Below, piece by piece: positions 1-6,570 of a stretch of 6,691 nucleotides of DNA. The stretch's first letter is position 1. Each line of letters begins with the position of its first letter. Where the stretch lies: the NCBI GenBank assembly GCA_024638905.1, contig JAHEJH010000088.1, positions 1-6,691 of the forward strand, read 5' to 3'. A model generated the notes under the pieces. That model searched no databases. It was not told the DNA's origin and saw only the letters and a list, made by a program, of their open reading frames with translations. A program made the translations under genes and the position numbers. The DNA is from Luminiphilus sp. (GTDB taxonomy: Bacteria; Pseudomonadota; Gammaproteobacteria; Pseudomonadales; Halieaceae).

Positions 1-1
1 A

Positions 2-3000
2 GTCGACGCGCTCCTGGATAACGGCCGTCGCGGCCGAGCGATTACAGGCTCTAATAAGCGTCCGCTCAAGTCACTGGCTGACATGATCAAAGGTAAGCAG
101 GGACGTTTCCGTCAGAACCTGCTGGGCAAGCGCGTGGATTACTCCGGTCGTTCTGTGATCGTGACCGGCCCGACGCTCAGGCTGCACCAGTGCGGATTAC
201 CCAAGAAGATGGCATTGGAGCTGTTCAAGCCTTTCATCTTTGGCAAGCTGGAACTGCGTGGCTTGGCGAGCACCATTAAGGCCGCCAAGAAAATGGTTGA
301 GCGCGAGCCGCCAGAGGTGTGGGATATCCTCGCAGAGGTCATCCGCGAGCACCCAGTGCTGCTGAACCGGGCGCCCACCTTGCACCGTCTTGGCATTCAG
401 GCTTTCGAGCCCGTGCTGATCGAAGGTAAAGCGATTCAGCTGCACCCGCTGGTGTGTGCGGCCTACAACGCGGACTTCGACGGCGACCAGATGGCGGTGC
501 ACGTGCCGCTGACCCTGGAAGCGCAGCTAGAAGCTCGTGCGCTCATGATGTCGACCAACAACATCCTGTCGCCGGCGTCGGGTGACCCCATCATTGTGCC
601 CTCGCAGGACGTGGTCCTGGGCCTCTACTACATGACCCGTGATCGCATTAACGCCAAGGGTGAGGGTATGTCGTTCGCTGACACCGAAGAGGTGCAGCGT
701 GCCTACGGCAGTGGTCGTGTCGACCTGCATGCGCGGGTCAAGGTGCGCATCCACGAGACCCTGATGAACCTGGGTGAAGAGACGACCGAGCAGACGCGCA
801 TCGTCGAGACGACCGTCGGACGTGCGCTGTTGTGGGACATCGTGCCCGCGGGTCTGTCCTTTGACATGATCAATCAGCCTATGGTGAAAAAGGCCATCTC
901 GCGGGTGATCAACCAGTGTTACCGCGCAGTCGGTCTGAAGTCGACGGTCATCTTCGCTGACCAGCTGATGTACACCGGCTATGAGTACTCCACTCGCTCT
1001 GGCGCGTCGATTGGTGTCAACGACTTTGCTATCCCCGATGCTAAAGCCGAGCTGATTGAGCGTGCCGATGCTGAGGTAGCCGAAATCGAGCAGCAGTATG
1101 GCGCCGGTCTGGTGACTCAGGGCGAAAAGTACAACAAGGTGATCGACATCTGGTCTCGGACCAACGATCAGGTGTCAAAGGCGATGATGGCTGGCCTCTC
1201 TAAAGAGACGGTGACCAACCGCGAGGGCGAGGACGAGGAGCAGGACTCCTTCAACTCGGTGTACATGTATGCCGATTCGGGCGCTCGGGGTTCACCCGCG
1301 CAGATCCGGCAGTTGGCGGGTATGCGGGGTCTGATGGCCAAGCCGGATGGCTCAATCATCGAGACGCCGATCACGGCGAACTTCCGCGAGGGACTGAATG
1401 TACTGCAGTACTTCATCTCTACCCACGGCGCGCGTAAAGGCTTGGCCGATACGGCGCTCAAGACGGCTAACTCCGGTTATCTAACGCGCCGTCTGGTCGA
1501 TGTGGCTCAGGACGTGGTCGTCACCGAAGAAGATTGCGGGACCGACGAAGGTCTCGTGATGACCTCGGTCATTGACGGCGGCGACATTATTGAGTCCCTG
1601 TCTGAGCGTGTTCTGGGTCGGATTGTGGCCAAAGACGTGGTGGATCCGAGCACCGGTGAGGTATTGCTAGAGGCCGGCACTATGATGGACGAAGTGCTGA
1701 CCGCGAAAGTAGACGAAATGGGCGTCGAAGAGATCACCGTGCGCTCGCCCATTACCTGTAAGACGCGCTACGGCATCTGCTCAACCTGCTACGGCCGTGA
1801 TCTGGGTCGCGGACATCAGGTGAACATGGGTGAGGCTATTGGTGTTGTGGCGGCCCAGTCGATTGGTGAGCCGGGCACACAGCTGACGATGCGGACCTTC
1901 CACATCGGTGGTGCGGCATCCGGTCAGGCGGCTCAGGACAACATTCAGGTCAACAACGATGGTGTTATCCGCCTGCACAATATGAAGGTGGTCGACAAGC
2001 CTGACGGTTCGTTGGTTGCGGTATCGCGTTCAGGTGAACTGTCGCTGCTTGATAGCGTCGGCCGCGAGCGTGAGCGCTACAAGGTGCCTTATGGTGCGAC
2101 TATTCGCGTTCAGGATGAAGCTGCCGTCGCCGCCGGCGACATCGTCGCTACCTGGGATCCCCACACGCACCCGATCATCACTGAGGTGGCGGGTACGGTG
2201 AAGTTCAGCGGCATGGACGAAGGTGTGACCATCAAGCGCCAGACCGATGAGTTCACAGGTCTGTCCAGTATTTCGGTCATGGATGTCGCGGAGCGACCGA
2301 CTGCGGGCAAGGACATCCGTCCGGCGGTAACGCTGGTGGATGGCAAGGGTAAGGAACTGATGTTGGCCGGTACTAACGTCCCAGCGCACTACTTCCTGCC
2401 CCATGGCGCGATGGTCAATCTGGAAGACGGTGCCAAGGTGGAAGGGGGTGACGTCATTGCCCGTATCCCACAGGAAGGCTCCAAGACCCGGGATATCACC
2501 GGTGGCCTGCCGCGGGTTGCCGATCTGTTCGAAGCGCGCAAGCCGAAGGAGCCTGCGATCCTCGCGGAAATCTCCGGCACCGTGAGCTTTGGTAAAGAGA
2601 CCAAAGGCAAGCGTCGCCTGGTGATTACACCGACAGACAGCTCAAGCTTGCCAGAGGGCTCTGATCACTACGAAGAGTTGATCCCGAAGTGGCGTCAGCT
2701 GTCGGTGTTTGAGGGGGAAACCGTCGAGAAGGGCGAAATCGTGTCCGAAGGACCACTCAGCCCCCACGACATTCTGCGACTTAAGGGCATTCCGGCTTTG
2801 GCTGAGTACATCGTCAATGAGATTCAAGAGGTTTACCGCTTGCAGGGTGTAAAGATCAATGACAAGCACATCGAAGTCATTGTTCGCCAGATGCTGCGAA
2901 AAGTTGAAATCAGGGCGACGGGTGATTCCACTTTCATTAAGGGCGAGCAGGCAGAGTACACCGCGTTCCTTGAGGAGTGCGATCGTCTGGAGGCAGAAGG

Positions 3001-3349
3001 TCTCGTTTCTCCTACAGCCAGTCGCGAACTGCTGGGTATCACCAAGGCATCGCTGGCCACTGAGAGCTTCATCTCGGCGGCTTCTTTCCAGGAGACCACC
3101 CGTGTTCTGACCGAGGCGGCGGTGACCGGGAAGCGGGATTACCTGCGCGGTCTCAAGGAGAACGTGATTGTCGGCCGGTTAATTCCGGCGGGTACCGGTC
3201 TCGCTTACCATGAGGAACGTCGTCGCAAGCAGTCCGAGGGCGATGAGCTTGTGCTGAGCATGTCTGACGAAGAGTTCAGCGAAAGCTTTGCTGAAGAGAT
3301 GGAGCGTGCTGAAGCGACCGATGCGGTCGAGGACGCAGCAGAGGAATAG
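2..3349 (+). CDS. rpoC: DNA-directed RNA polymerase subunit beta' (5'-truncated by window edge)
   Basis: Largest catalytic subunit of RNA polymerase. The reading frame is open from base 2 and runs to a TAG at 3347-3349, giving 1115 residues. Alignment from memory to E. coli RpoC places the first codon near residue 303, so about 300 N-terminal residues lie upstream. The ATG at 83 is internal (about E. coli M330), not a start. The NADFDGD motif is at 467-487, with the three Mg-binding aspartates at 473, 479 and 485. The bridge helix begins at about 1274 (DSGARGSPAQIRQ). Zinc-binding cysteines are at 1535, 1757, 1778 and 1787. The trigger loop (about 1826-1920, MRTFHIGG) is followed by roughly 190 residues matching the gammaproteobacterial insertion SI3, before DITGGLPRVADLFEAR at about 2494. 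The C-terminal tail is acidic. A six-residue excess over E. coli sits at 2633-2677. No frameshift was seen. Confidence 0.98.
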   Translation, partial: VDALLDNGRRGRAITGSNKRPLKSLADMIKGKQGRFRQNLLGKRVDYSGRSVIVTGPTLRLHQCGLPKKMALELFKPFIFGKLELRGLASTIKAAKKMVEREPPEVWDILAEVIREHPVLLNRAPTLHRLGIQAFEPVLIEGKAIQLHPLVCAAYNADFDGDQMAVHVPLTLEAQLEARALMMSTNNILSPASGDPIIVPSQDVVLGLYYMTRDRINAKGEGMSFADTEEVQRAYGSGRVDLHARVKVRIHETLMNLGEETTEQTRIVETTVGRALLWDIVPAGLSFDMINQPMVKKAISRVINQCYRAVGLKSTVIFADQLMYTGYEYSTRSGASIGVNDFAIPDAKAELIERADAEVAEIEQQYGAGLVTQGEKYNKVIDIWSRTNDQVSKAMMAGLSKETVTNREGEDEEQDSFNSVYMYADSGARGSPAQIRQLAGMRGLMAKPDGSIIETPITANFREGLNVLQYFISTHGARKGLADTALKTANSGYLTRRLVDVAQDVVVTEEDCGTDEGLVMTSVIDGGDIIESLSERVLGRIVAKDVVDPSTGEVLLEAGTMMDEVLTAKVDEMGVEEITVRSPITCKTRYGICSTCYGRDLGRGHQVNMGEAIGVVAAQSIGEPGTQLTMRTFHIGGAASGQAAQDNIQVNNDGVIRLHNMKVVDKPDGSLVAVSRSGELSLLDSVGRERERYKVPYGATIRVQDEAAVAAGDIVATWDPHTHPIITEVAGTVKFSGMDEGVTIKRQTDEFTGLSSISVMDVAERPTAGKDIRPAVTLVDGKGKELMLAGTNVPAHYFLPHGAMVNLEDGAKVEGGDVIARIPQEGSKTRDITGGLPRVADLFEARKPKEPAILAEISGTVSFGKETKGKRRLVITPTDSSSLPEGSDHYEELIPKWRQLSVFEGETVEKGEIVSEGPLSPHDILRLKGIPALAEYIVNEIQEVYRLQGVKINDKHIEVIVRQMLRKVEIRATGDSTFIKGEQAEYTAFLEECDRLEAEGLVSPTASRELLGITKASLATESFISAASFQETTRVLTEAAVTGKRDYLRGLKENVIVGRLIPAGTGLAYHEERRRKQSEGDELVLSMSDEEFSESFAEEMERAEATDAVEDAAEE

Positions 3350-3365
3350 TCACAATGTAGCGTGC

Positions 3366-3400
3366 TTGACCGGTTTTTAGCCGGTCTATAGAATGCGCGC
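3366..3400 (+). promoter_or_regulatory. Predicted sigma70-type promoter of the str operon with GC-only discriminator
   Basis: A -35 box TTGACC (3366-3371, 5 of 6 to consensus) and a -10 box TAGAAT (3389-3394, 5 of 6) are separated by exactly 17 bp. The next six bases are GCGCGC (3395-3400), a GC-only discriminator. The predicted start is near 3401-3403, 47-49 nt before the rpsL ATG. GC-rich discriminators are known from rRNA and ribosomal-protein promoters inhibited by ppGpp and DksA, so stringent control is inferred here. The position just after rpoC and before rpsL matches the place expected for a separate str promoter. The call rests on sequence match only. Confidence 0.72.
3368..3386. repeat. 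6-bp inverted repeat inside the promoter spacer
   Basis: GACCGG (3368-3373) and CCGGTC (3381-3386) are perfect inverted copies around TTTTTAG. The dyad starts within the -35 box and ends three bases before the -10 box. It could form a hairpin in RNA reading through from rpoC, or be a site for a dimeric DNA-binding protein. The T run lies in the loop rather than after the stem, so it is not a canonical intrinsic terminator. Confidence 0.5.
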
Positions 3401-3403
3401 TCA

Positions 3404-3427
3404 TTTTCGGGGCCTCGGCCCCGAAAA
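3404..3427 (+). repeat. Perfect 11-bp inverted repeat at the predicted 5' end of the rpsL mRNA
   Basis: TTTTCGGGGCC (3404-3414) and GGCCCCGAAAA (3417-3427) are exact inverted copies around TC. In RNA the innermost pair must open, leaving a stem of about ten pairs and a four-base loop. It begins within a few bases of the predicted transcription start and ends 22 nt before the rpsL ATG. The T tract comes before the stem and the A tract after it, the reverse of an intrinsic terminator, and no U run follows on either strand. A 5'-stabilising stem-loop or a leader control element is more likely. Confidence 0.7.
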
Positions 3428-3435
3428 CACTAATT

Positions 3436-3439
3436 GGAG
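3436..3439 (+). promoter_or_regulatory. Ribosome binding site for rpsL
   Basis: GGAG lies ten bases before the ATG at 3450, a rather long but workable spacing similar to E. coli rpsL. It is only three bases before another ATG at 3443, too close for efficient use. The encoded MAT-NQLVRKPR N-terminus of S12 fixes the start at 3450. Confidence 0.75.
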
Positions 3440-3449
3440 CAAATGCTGA

Positions 3450-3821
3450 ATGGCAACCATTAACCAGCTTGTGCGCAAGCCGCGCAAGCGCAAAGTCACC
3501 AAGAGCGGTGTTCCCGCGCTGCAGGCCTGCCCGCAGCGTCGCGGCGTCTGCACACGCGTCTACACCACCACCCCGAAGAAGCCGAACTCGGCTTTGCGAA
3601 AGGTCTGCCGTGTGCGGCTTACTAACGGGTTTGAGGTGTCGTCGTACATTGGTGGTGAGGGCCATAACCTGCAGGAGCACAGTGTTGTACTCATTCGTGG
3701 TGGCCGTGTGAAGGATTTGCCCGGTGTGCGCTATCACACCGTGCGCGGCAGCCTCGATACCTCTGGCGTATCGGATCGTAAGCAAGGTCGATCCAAGTAC
3801 GGAGCGAAGCGACCCAAGTAA
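3450..3821 (+). CDS. rpsL: 30S ribosomal protein S12
   Basis: S12 sits at the decoding centre of the 30S subunit and monitors codon-anticodon fit. The 123-residue product is one residue shorter than E. coli S12 and aligns along its whole length. It has the conserved TTTPKKPNSALRKVCRVRL block, the GGEGHNLQEHS block and the GGRVKDLPGVRYHTVRG loop. Lys43 (3576-3578) and Lys88 (3711-3713), the classic sites of streptomycin-resistance changes, are both the usual lysine, so the sequence predicts the sensitive form at these positions. Asp89, the residue methylthiolated by RimO in E. coli, is present. The gene is first in the str operon, preceded by its own likely promoter. It ends in tandem in-frame stops (TAA at 3819, TAG at 3822). 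Confidence 0.98.
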   Translation: MATINQLVRKPRKRKVTKSGVPALQACPQRRGVCTRVYTTTPKKPNSALRKVCRVRLTNGFEVSSYIGGEGHNLQEHSVVLIRGGRVKDLPGVRYHTVRGSLDTSGVSDRKQGRSKYGAKRPK

Positions 3822-3825
3822 TAGC

Positions 3826-3843
3826 GGGTGCCTTCGGGCATCC
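3826..3843 (+). repeat. UUCG-capped hairpin after rpsL
   Basis: The seven-pair stem GGGTGCC/GGCATCC encloses a C(UUCG)G tetraloop, an exceptionally stable RNA cap. It starts two bases after the second of the tandem rpsL stop codons. The following bases, ACCTAGATGTC, lack a T tract. Possible roles are partial attenuation, protection from 3' exonucleases, or part of an S7-binding structure. Confidence 0.65.
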
Positions 3844-3912
3844 ACCTAGATGTCACATCGTTGACAGTAAGGCCGGTCCGCCAAGTGCTGTGTCCGGGAA
3901 CCCTGAAGAGAT

Positions 3913-3916
3913 AGGA
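3913..3916 (+). promoter_or_regulatory. Ribosome binding site for rpsG
   Basis: AGGA is eight bases upstream of the ATG at 3925. The conserved S7 N-terminus MPRRRV supports this start. Confidence 0.75.
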
Positions 3917-3924
3917 AAGCCAAC

Positions 3925-4395
3925 ATGCCAAGAAGACGCGTTGTTGCCAAGCGTGAAGTTCTCCCTGATCCCAAATTCGGGAACTCCACTCTCGCTAAAT
4001 TCATGAATCACGTAATGGTCAGCGGCAAGAAATCTGTCGCCGAATCGATTGTGTATGGTGCTCTCGACATTGTTGAAGAGCGCACCAAGCGGGACCCCAT
4101 CGAAGTGTTTGACGAGGCACTCGAAAATATTGCCCCCATGGTGGAGGTGAAGTCTCGCCGCGTTGGTGGTGCGACCTATCAGGTGCCGGTTGAAGTCCGA
4201 CCCTCCCGCCGCGTGGCCTTGTCCATGCGCTGGTTAGTGGACCATGCGCGCAACCGTGGTGAGAAGTCCATGCGTCAGCGCCTGGCAGGTGAGATCGTCG
4301 ATGCCGCTCAAGGCAAGGGCAATGCGGTGAAGAAGCGTGAAGACGTGCACCGTATGGCCGAAGCCAACAAGGCCTTCTCTCACTTCCGTTTCTAA
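3925..4395 (+). CDS. rpsG: 30S ribosomal protein S7
   Basis: S7 is a primary 16S rRNA-binding protein that starts assembly of the 30S head and lines the tRNA exit site. The 156-residue product has the family's usual length and lacks the C-terminal extension of E. coli K-12 S7. Conserved blocks include MPRRRV at the N-terminus, LPDPKFG, AKFMNHVMVSGKKS, VEVKSRRVGGATYQVPVEVRP (the beta-hairpin region, about residues 72-92), RWLVDHARNRGEKSM and the KKREDVHRMAEANKAF C-terminal helix. In E. coli, S7 represses its own operon by binding the spacer before this gene. The similar spacer here suggests the same loop, which is inference. It ends at TAA, 36 nt before fusA. Confidence 0.98.
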   Translation: MPRRRVVAKREVLPDPKFGNSTLAKFMNHVMVSGKKSVAESIVYGALDIVEERTKRDPIEVFDEALENIAPMVEVKSRRVGGATYQVPVEVRPSRRVALSMRWLVDHARNRGEKSMRQRLAGEIVDAAQGKGNAVKKREDVHRMAEANKAFSHFRF

Positions 4396-4419
4396 ACCCC
4401 AGTCTGCCAACCTTAATCT

Positions 4420-4424
4420 GAGGA
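4420..4424 (+). promoter_or_regulatory. Ribosome binding site that fixes the GTG start of fusA
   Basis: GAGGA lies seven bases before GTG at 4432, ideal spacing for initiation. There is no in-frame ATG that would keep the conserved N-terminus. Confidence 0.75.
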
Positions 4425-4431
4425 CACTGTC

Positions 4432-6540
4432 GTGGCTCGTAAGACTCCGATCAATCGTTACCGCAACATCGGTATTGTTGCCCATGTGGACGCGGGTAAA
4501 ACCACGACCACCGAGCGCGTTCTGTTCTACACCGGCCTGTCCCACAAGATCGGCGAGGTGCATGACGGTGCCGCCACTATGGACTGGATGGAGCAGGAGC
4601 AGGAGCGTGGTATTACGATCACGTCAGCTGCGACCACCTGCTTCTGGCAGGGCATGCAGCAGCAGTTTGACCAGCACCGCGTCAACATCATCGACACGCC
4701 CGGACACGTGGATTTCACCATTGAGGTTGAGCGATCCCTGCGCGTGCTGGACGGCGCTGTAGTCGTGCTCTGCGGTTCTTCCGGCGTGCAGCCCCAGACC
4801 GAGACGGTGTGGCGTCAGGCCAACAAATACGAAGTGCCCCGCATGGTGTTCGTTAACAAGATGGACCGTGCCGGCGCAGACTTTGAGATGGTGGTCAACC
4901 AGCTTCGTGATCGTTTGGGCTGTAACGCAGTGCCGATTCAAATGACGATCGGCTCGGAAGAAGAGTTCAAGGGCGTGATCGATCTGATCAAGCAGAAGGC
5001 CATCATCTGGAGCGAAGATGATATGGGCATGACCTTTGAGTACGAGGACATCCCGGCAGAACTCGAAGACAAAGCGGCTGAAATGCGCGAGTACATGGTG
5101 GAAGCCGCCGCAGAGGCCAACGAAGAGCTGATGACCAAGTATCTCGAAGACGGCGAGCTCACCGAAGAAGAGATCAAACAAGGCATTCGGATCCGCACGC
5201 TGGCTAACGAGATCGTCCCGATACTGGGTGGCTCAGCCTTTAAGAACAAGGGCGTGCAGGCGGTTTTGGACGCAGTAATCGAGTATTTGCCGTCGCCCAC
5301 TGAGGTGAAAGCGATTGAAGGTACGCTCGAGGATGGAGAAACTGTCGTAACGCGTCCATCAGAAGATACGGCGCCTTTTTCAGCGCTGGCATTCAAGATC
5401 GCGACAGATCCGTTTGTGGGCACGCTGACTTTCTTCCGAGTGTATTCAGGCACCTTGGAGTCAGGTACTGGAATCTATAACGCGGTTAAGCAAAAGAAAG
5501 AGCGTGTGGGTCGTATGGTTCAAATGCACGCCAACAGCCGCGAGGAAATTAAAGAAGTGTTAGCGGGCGATATCGCCGCGGCGATTGGCCTGAAAGACGT
5601 CACCACGGGCGACACGCTGTGCGATGGCGACAATGTGGTCATTCTCGAGCGTATGGAGTTTCCGGAGCCTGTCATTTCAGTCGCGGTTGAGCCGAAGTCG
5701 AAGGTTGACCAGCAGAAGATGGGCGTCGCGTTGGGCAAGCTGGCCCAAGAAGACCCTTCATTCCGCGTTAAAACAGATGAAGAAACTGGGCAGACGATTA
5801 TCTCCGGTATGGGTGAGTTGCACCTCGATATTCTGGTTGATCGGATGCGTCGGGAATTTAGCGTCGAGGCCAATATTGGTAAGCCTCAAGTGGCCTATCG
5901 CGAGCGCATTACCACCACCACAGAAATCGAAGGCAAGTTTGTGCGCCAGTCGGGCGGGCGTGGTCAGTACGGGCATGTTTGGGTCAAATTTGAGCCAGCC
6001 GAGGACGCCAACGCCGAGGGACTTGAGTTTGTGAACGAAATTGTGGGCGGTATTGTGCCAAGAGAGTACATCCCTGCCGTTAATAAAGGCATAGAAGAGC
6101 AGATGCAAAACGGGGTCCTCGCCGGCTATCCCCTGCTAGGTCTCAAGGCCACGCTGTATGACGGCTCTTTCCACGATGTTGACTCAAACGAGATGGCGTT
6201 CAAAGTCGCAGCGAGCATGGCCACCAAGAAATTGGCAGAGGTCGGAGGTGCTGAGCTGCTCGAGCCGATGATGCAGGTCGAAGTCGTGACCCCTGAAGAA
6301 AACATGGGTGACGTCGTCGGCGACCTGAACCGCCGGCGTGGTCTGATTCAGGGCATGGACGAAAACGCTGCCGGCAAGATTGTGAATGCCGAGGTGCCGC
6401 TGGCAGAAATGTTCGGCTATGCCACGGATTTGCGCTCTGCCACGCAGGGCCGAGCGACCTACACAATGGAGTTTGCGCGTTACGCGCCTGCGCCCAATAA
6501 CGTCGCGAAAGAAATTATTTCCAAAAACCAGACGTCTTGA
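4432..6540 (+). CDS. fusA: Elongation factor G (EF-G)
   Basis: This cytosolic translational GTPase moves tRNAs and mRNA through the ribosome and, with RRF, recycles post-termination ribosomes. It has 702 residues, against 704 in E. coli. It starts at GTG, as E. coli fusA does, giving the expected MARKTPI-RYRNIGI N-terminus. GTPase motifs are AHVDAGKTT (17-25, P-loop), the RGITI switch I segment (59-63), DTPGH (88-92) and NKMD (142-145), with GSAF later as G5. By comparison with E. coli, domain II starts near residue 305, III near 408, IV near 482 and V near 611. The domain IV tip has GSFHDVDS, with His581 (6172-6174) matching E. coli His583. The gene lies between rpsG and tuf, so it is the housekeeping copy rather than a fusA2-type paralogue. 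No missing motif was seen. Confidence 0.98.
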   Translation: MARKTPINRYRNIGIVAHVDAGKTTTTERVLFYTGLSHKIGEVHDGAATMDWMEQEQERGITITSAATTCFWQGMQQQFDQHRVNIIDTPGHVDFTIEVERSLRVLDGAVVVLCGSSGVQPQTETVWRQANKYEVPRMVFVNKMDRAGADFEMVVNQLRDRLGCNAVPIQMTIGSEEEFKGVIDLIKQKAIIWSEDDMGMTFEYEDIPAELEDKAAEMREYMVEAAAEANEELMTKYLEDGELTEEEIKQGIRIRTLANEIVPILGGSAFKNKGVQAVLDAVIEYLPSPTEVKAIEGTLEDGETVVTRPSEDTAPFSALAFKIATDPFVGTLTFFRVYSGTLESGTGIYNAVKQKKERVGRMVQMHANSREEIKEVLAGDIAAAIGLKDVTTGDTLCDGDNVVILERMEFPEPVISVAVEPKSKVDQQKMGVALGKLAQEDPSFRVKTDEETGQTIISGMGELHLDILVDRMRREFSVEANIGKPQVAYRERITTTTEIEGKFVRQSGGRGQYGHVWVKFEPAEDANAEGLEFVNEIVGGIVPREYIPAVNKGIEEQMQNGVLAGYPLLGLKATLYDGSFHDVDSNEMAFKVAASMATKKLAEVGGAELLEPMMQVEVVTPEENMGDVVGDLNRRRGLIQGMDENAAGKIVNAEVPLAEMFGYATDLRSATQGRATYTMEFARYAPAPNNVAKEIISKNQTS

Positions 6541-6557
6541 TCGTCTGCTACCACACT

Positions 6558-6563
6558 GAGGTG
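6558..6563 (+). promoter_or_regulatory. Strong ribosome binding site for tuf
   Basis: GAGGTG is fully complementary to the 3' end of typical 16S rRNA and lies seven bases before the ATG at 6571. A strong site fits the very high expression of EF-Tu. Confidence 0.78.
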
Positions 6564-6570
6564 AAGAAAG

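Larger units (their letters stand above)
3822..3924 (+). promoter_or_regulatory. rpsL-rpsG intercistronic region, candidate S7 autoregulatory site
   Basis: This 103-nt spacer is far longer than the other gaps inside the operon (36 and 30 nt). It contains a hairpin with stem GGGTGCC (3826-3832) and GGCATCC (3837-3843), one G-U pair, capped by a TTCG tetraloop closed by C-G. A small dyad GATGT/ACATC follows at 3849-3859. No T run follows either, so neither looks like an intrinsic terminator. In E. coli, S7 binds the S12-S7 spacer, of about the same length, and represses str operon translation. The same role is inferred here from position, length and structure. I could not match specific S7 contact bases. 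Confidence 0.5.

Noticed and set aside
83..85. ATG at 83 as the true start of a short RpoC
   Set aside because: The frame is open upstream to the window edge and codes for conserved RpoC residues (DNGRRGRAITGSNKRPLKS) that align with E. coli residues before position 330.
3404..3427. Intrinsic terminator of rpoC
   Set aside because: The stem is strong but is followed by AC-rich sequence (CACTAATT) rather than a T run, and it lies downstream of a good promoter. The minus strand also lacks a following T tract.
3576..3713. Possible streptomycin-resistance change in S12
   Set aside because: Lys43 and Lys88 are both unchanged and the neighbouring residues match the usual sequence.
3276..3845. A 189-codon open frame on the minus strand opposite the end of rpoC and rpsL
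   Set aside because: It lies opposite highly conserved coding sequence, resembles no protein family I recognise, and spans the str promoter region. Long antisense frames are expected by chance in GC-rich genes.
3861..3889. A perfect TTGACA at 3861-3866 as the -35 box of an internal rpsG promoter
   Set aside because: At 17 bp spacing the -10 position reads AGTGCT, and spacings of 16-18 bp give no acceptable TATAAT-like box in this GC-rich stretch.
4938..5453. Long minus-strand open frames inside fusA (also at 4624-5181 and 5758-6108)
   Set aside because: They are serine-rich or low-complexity mirror frames of EF-G with no recognisable motif. fusA itself is intact and canonical.
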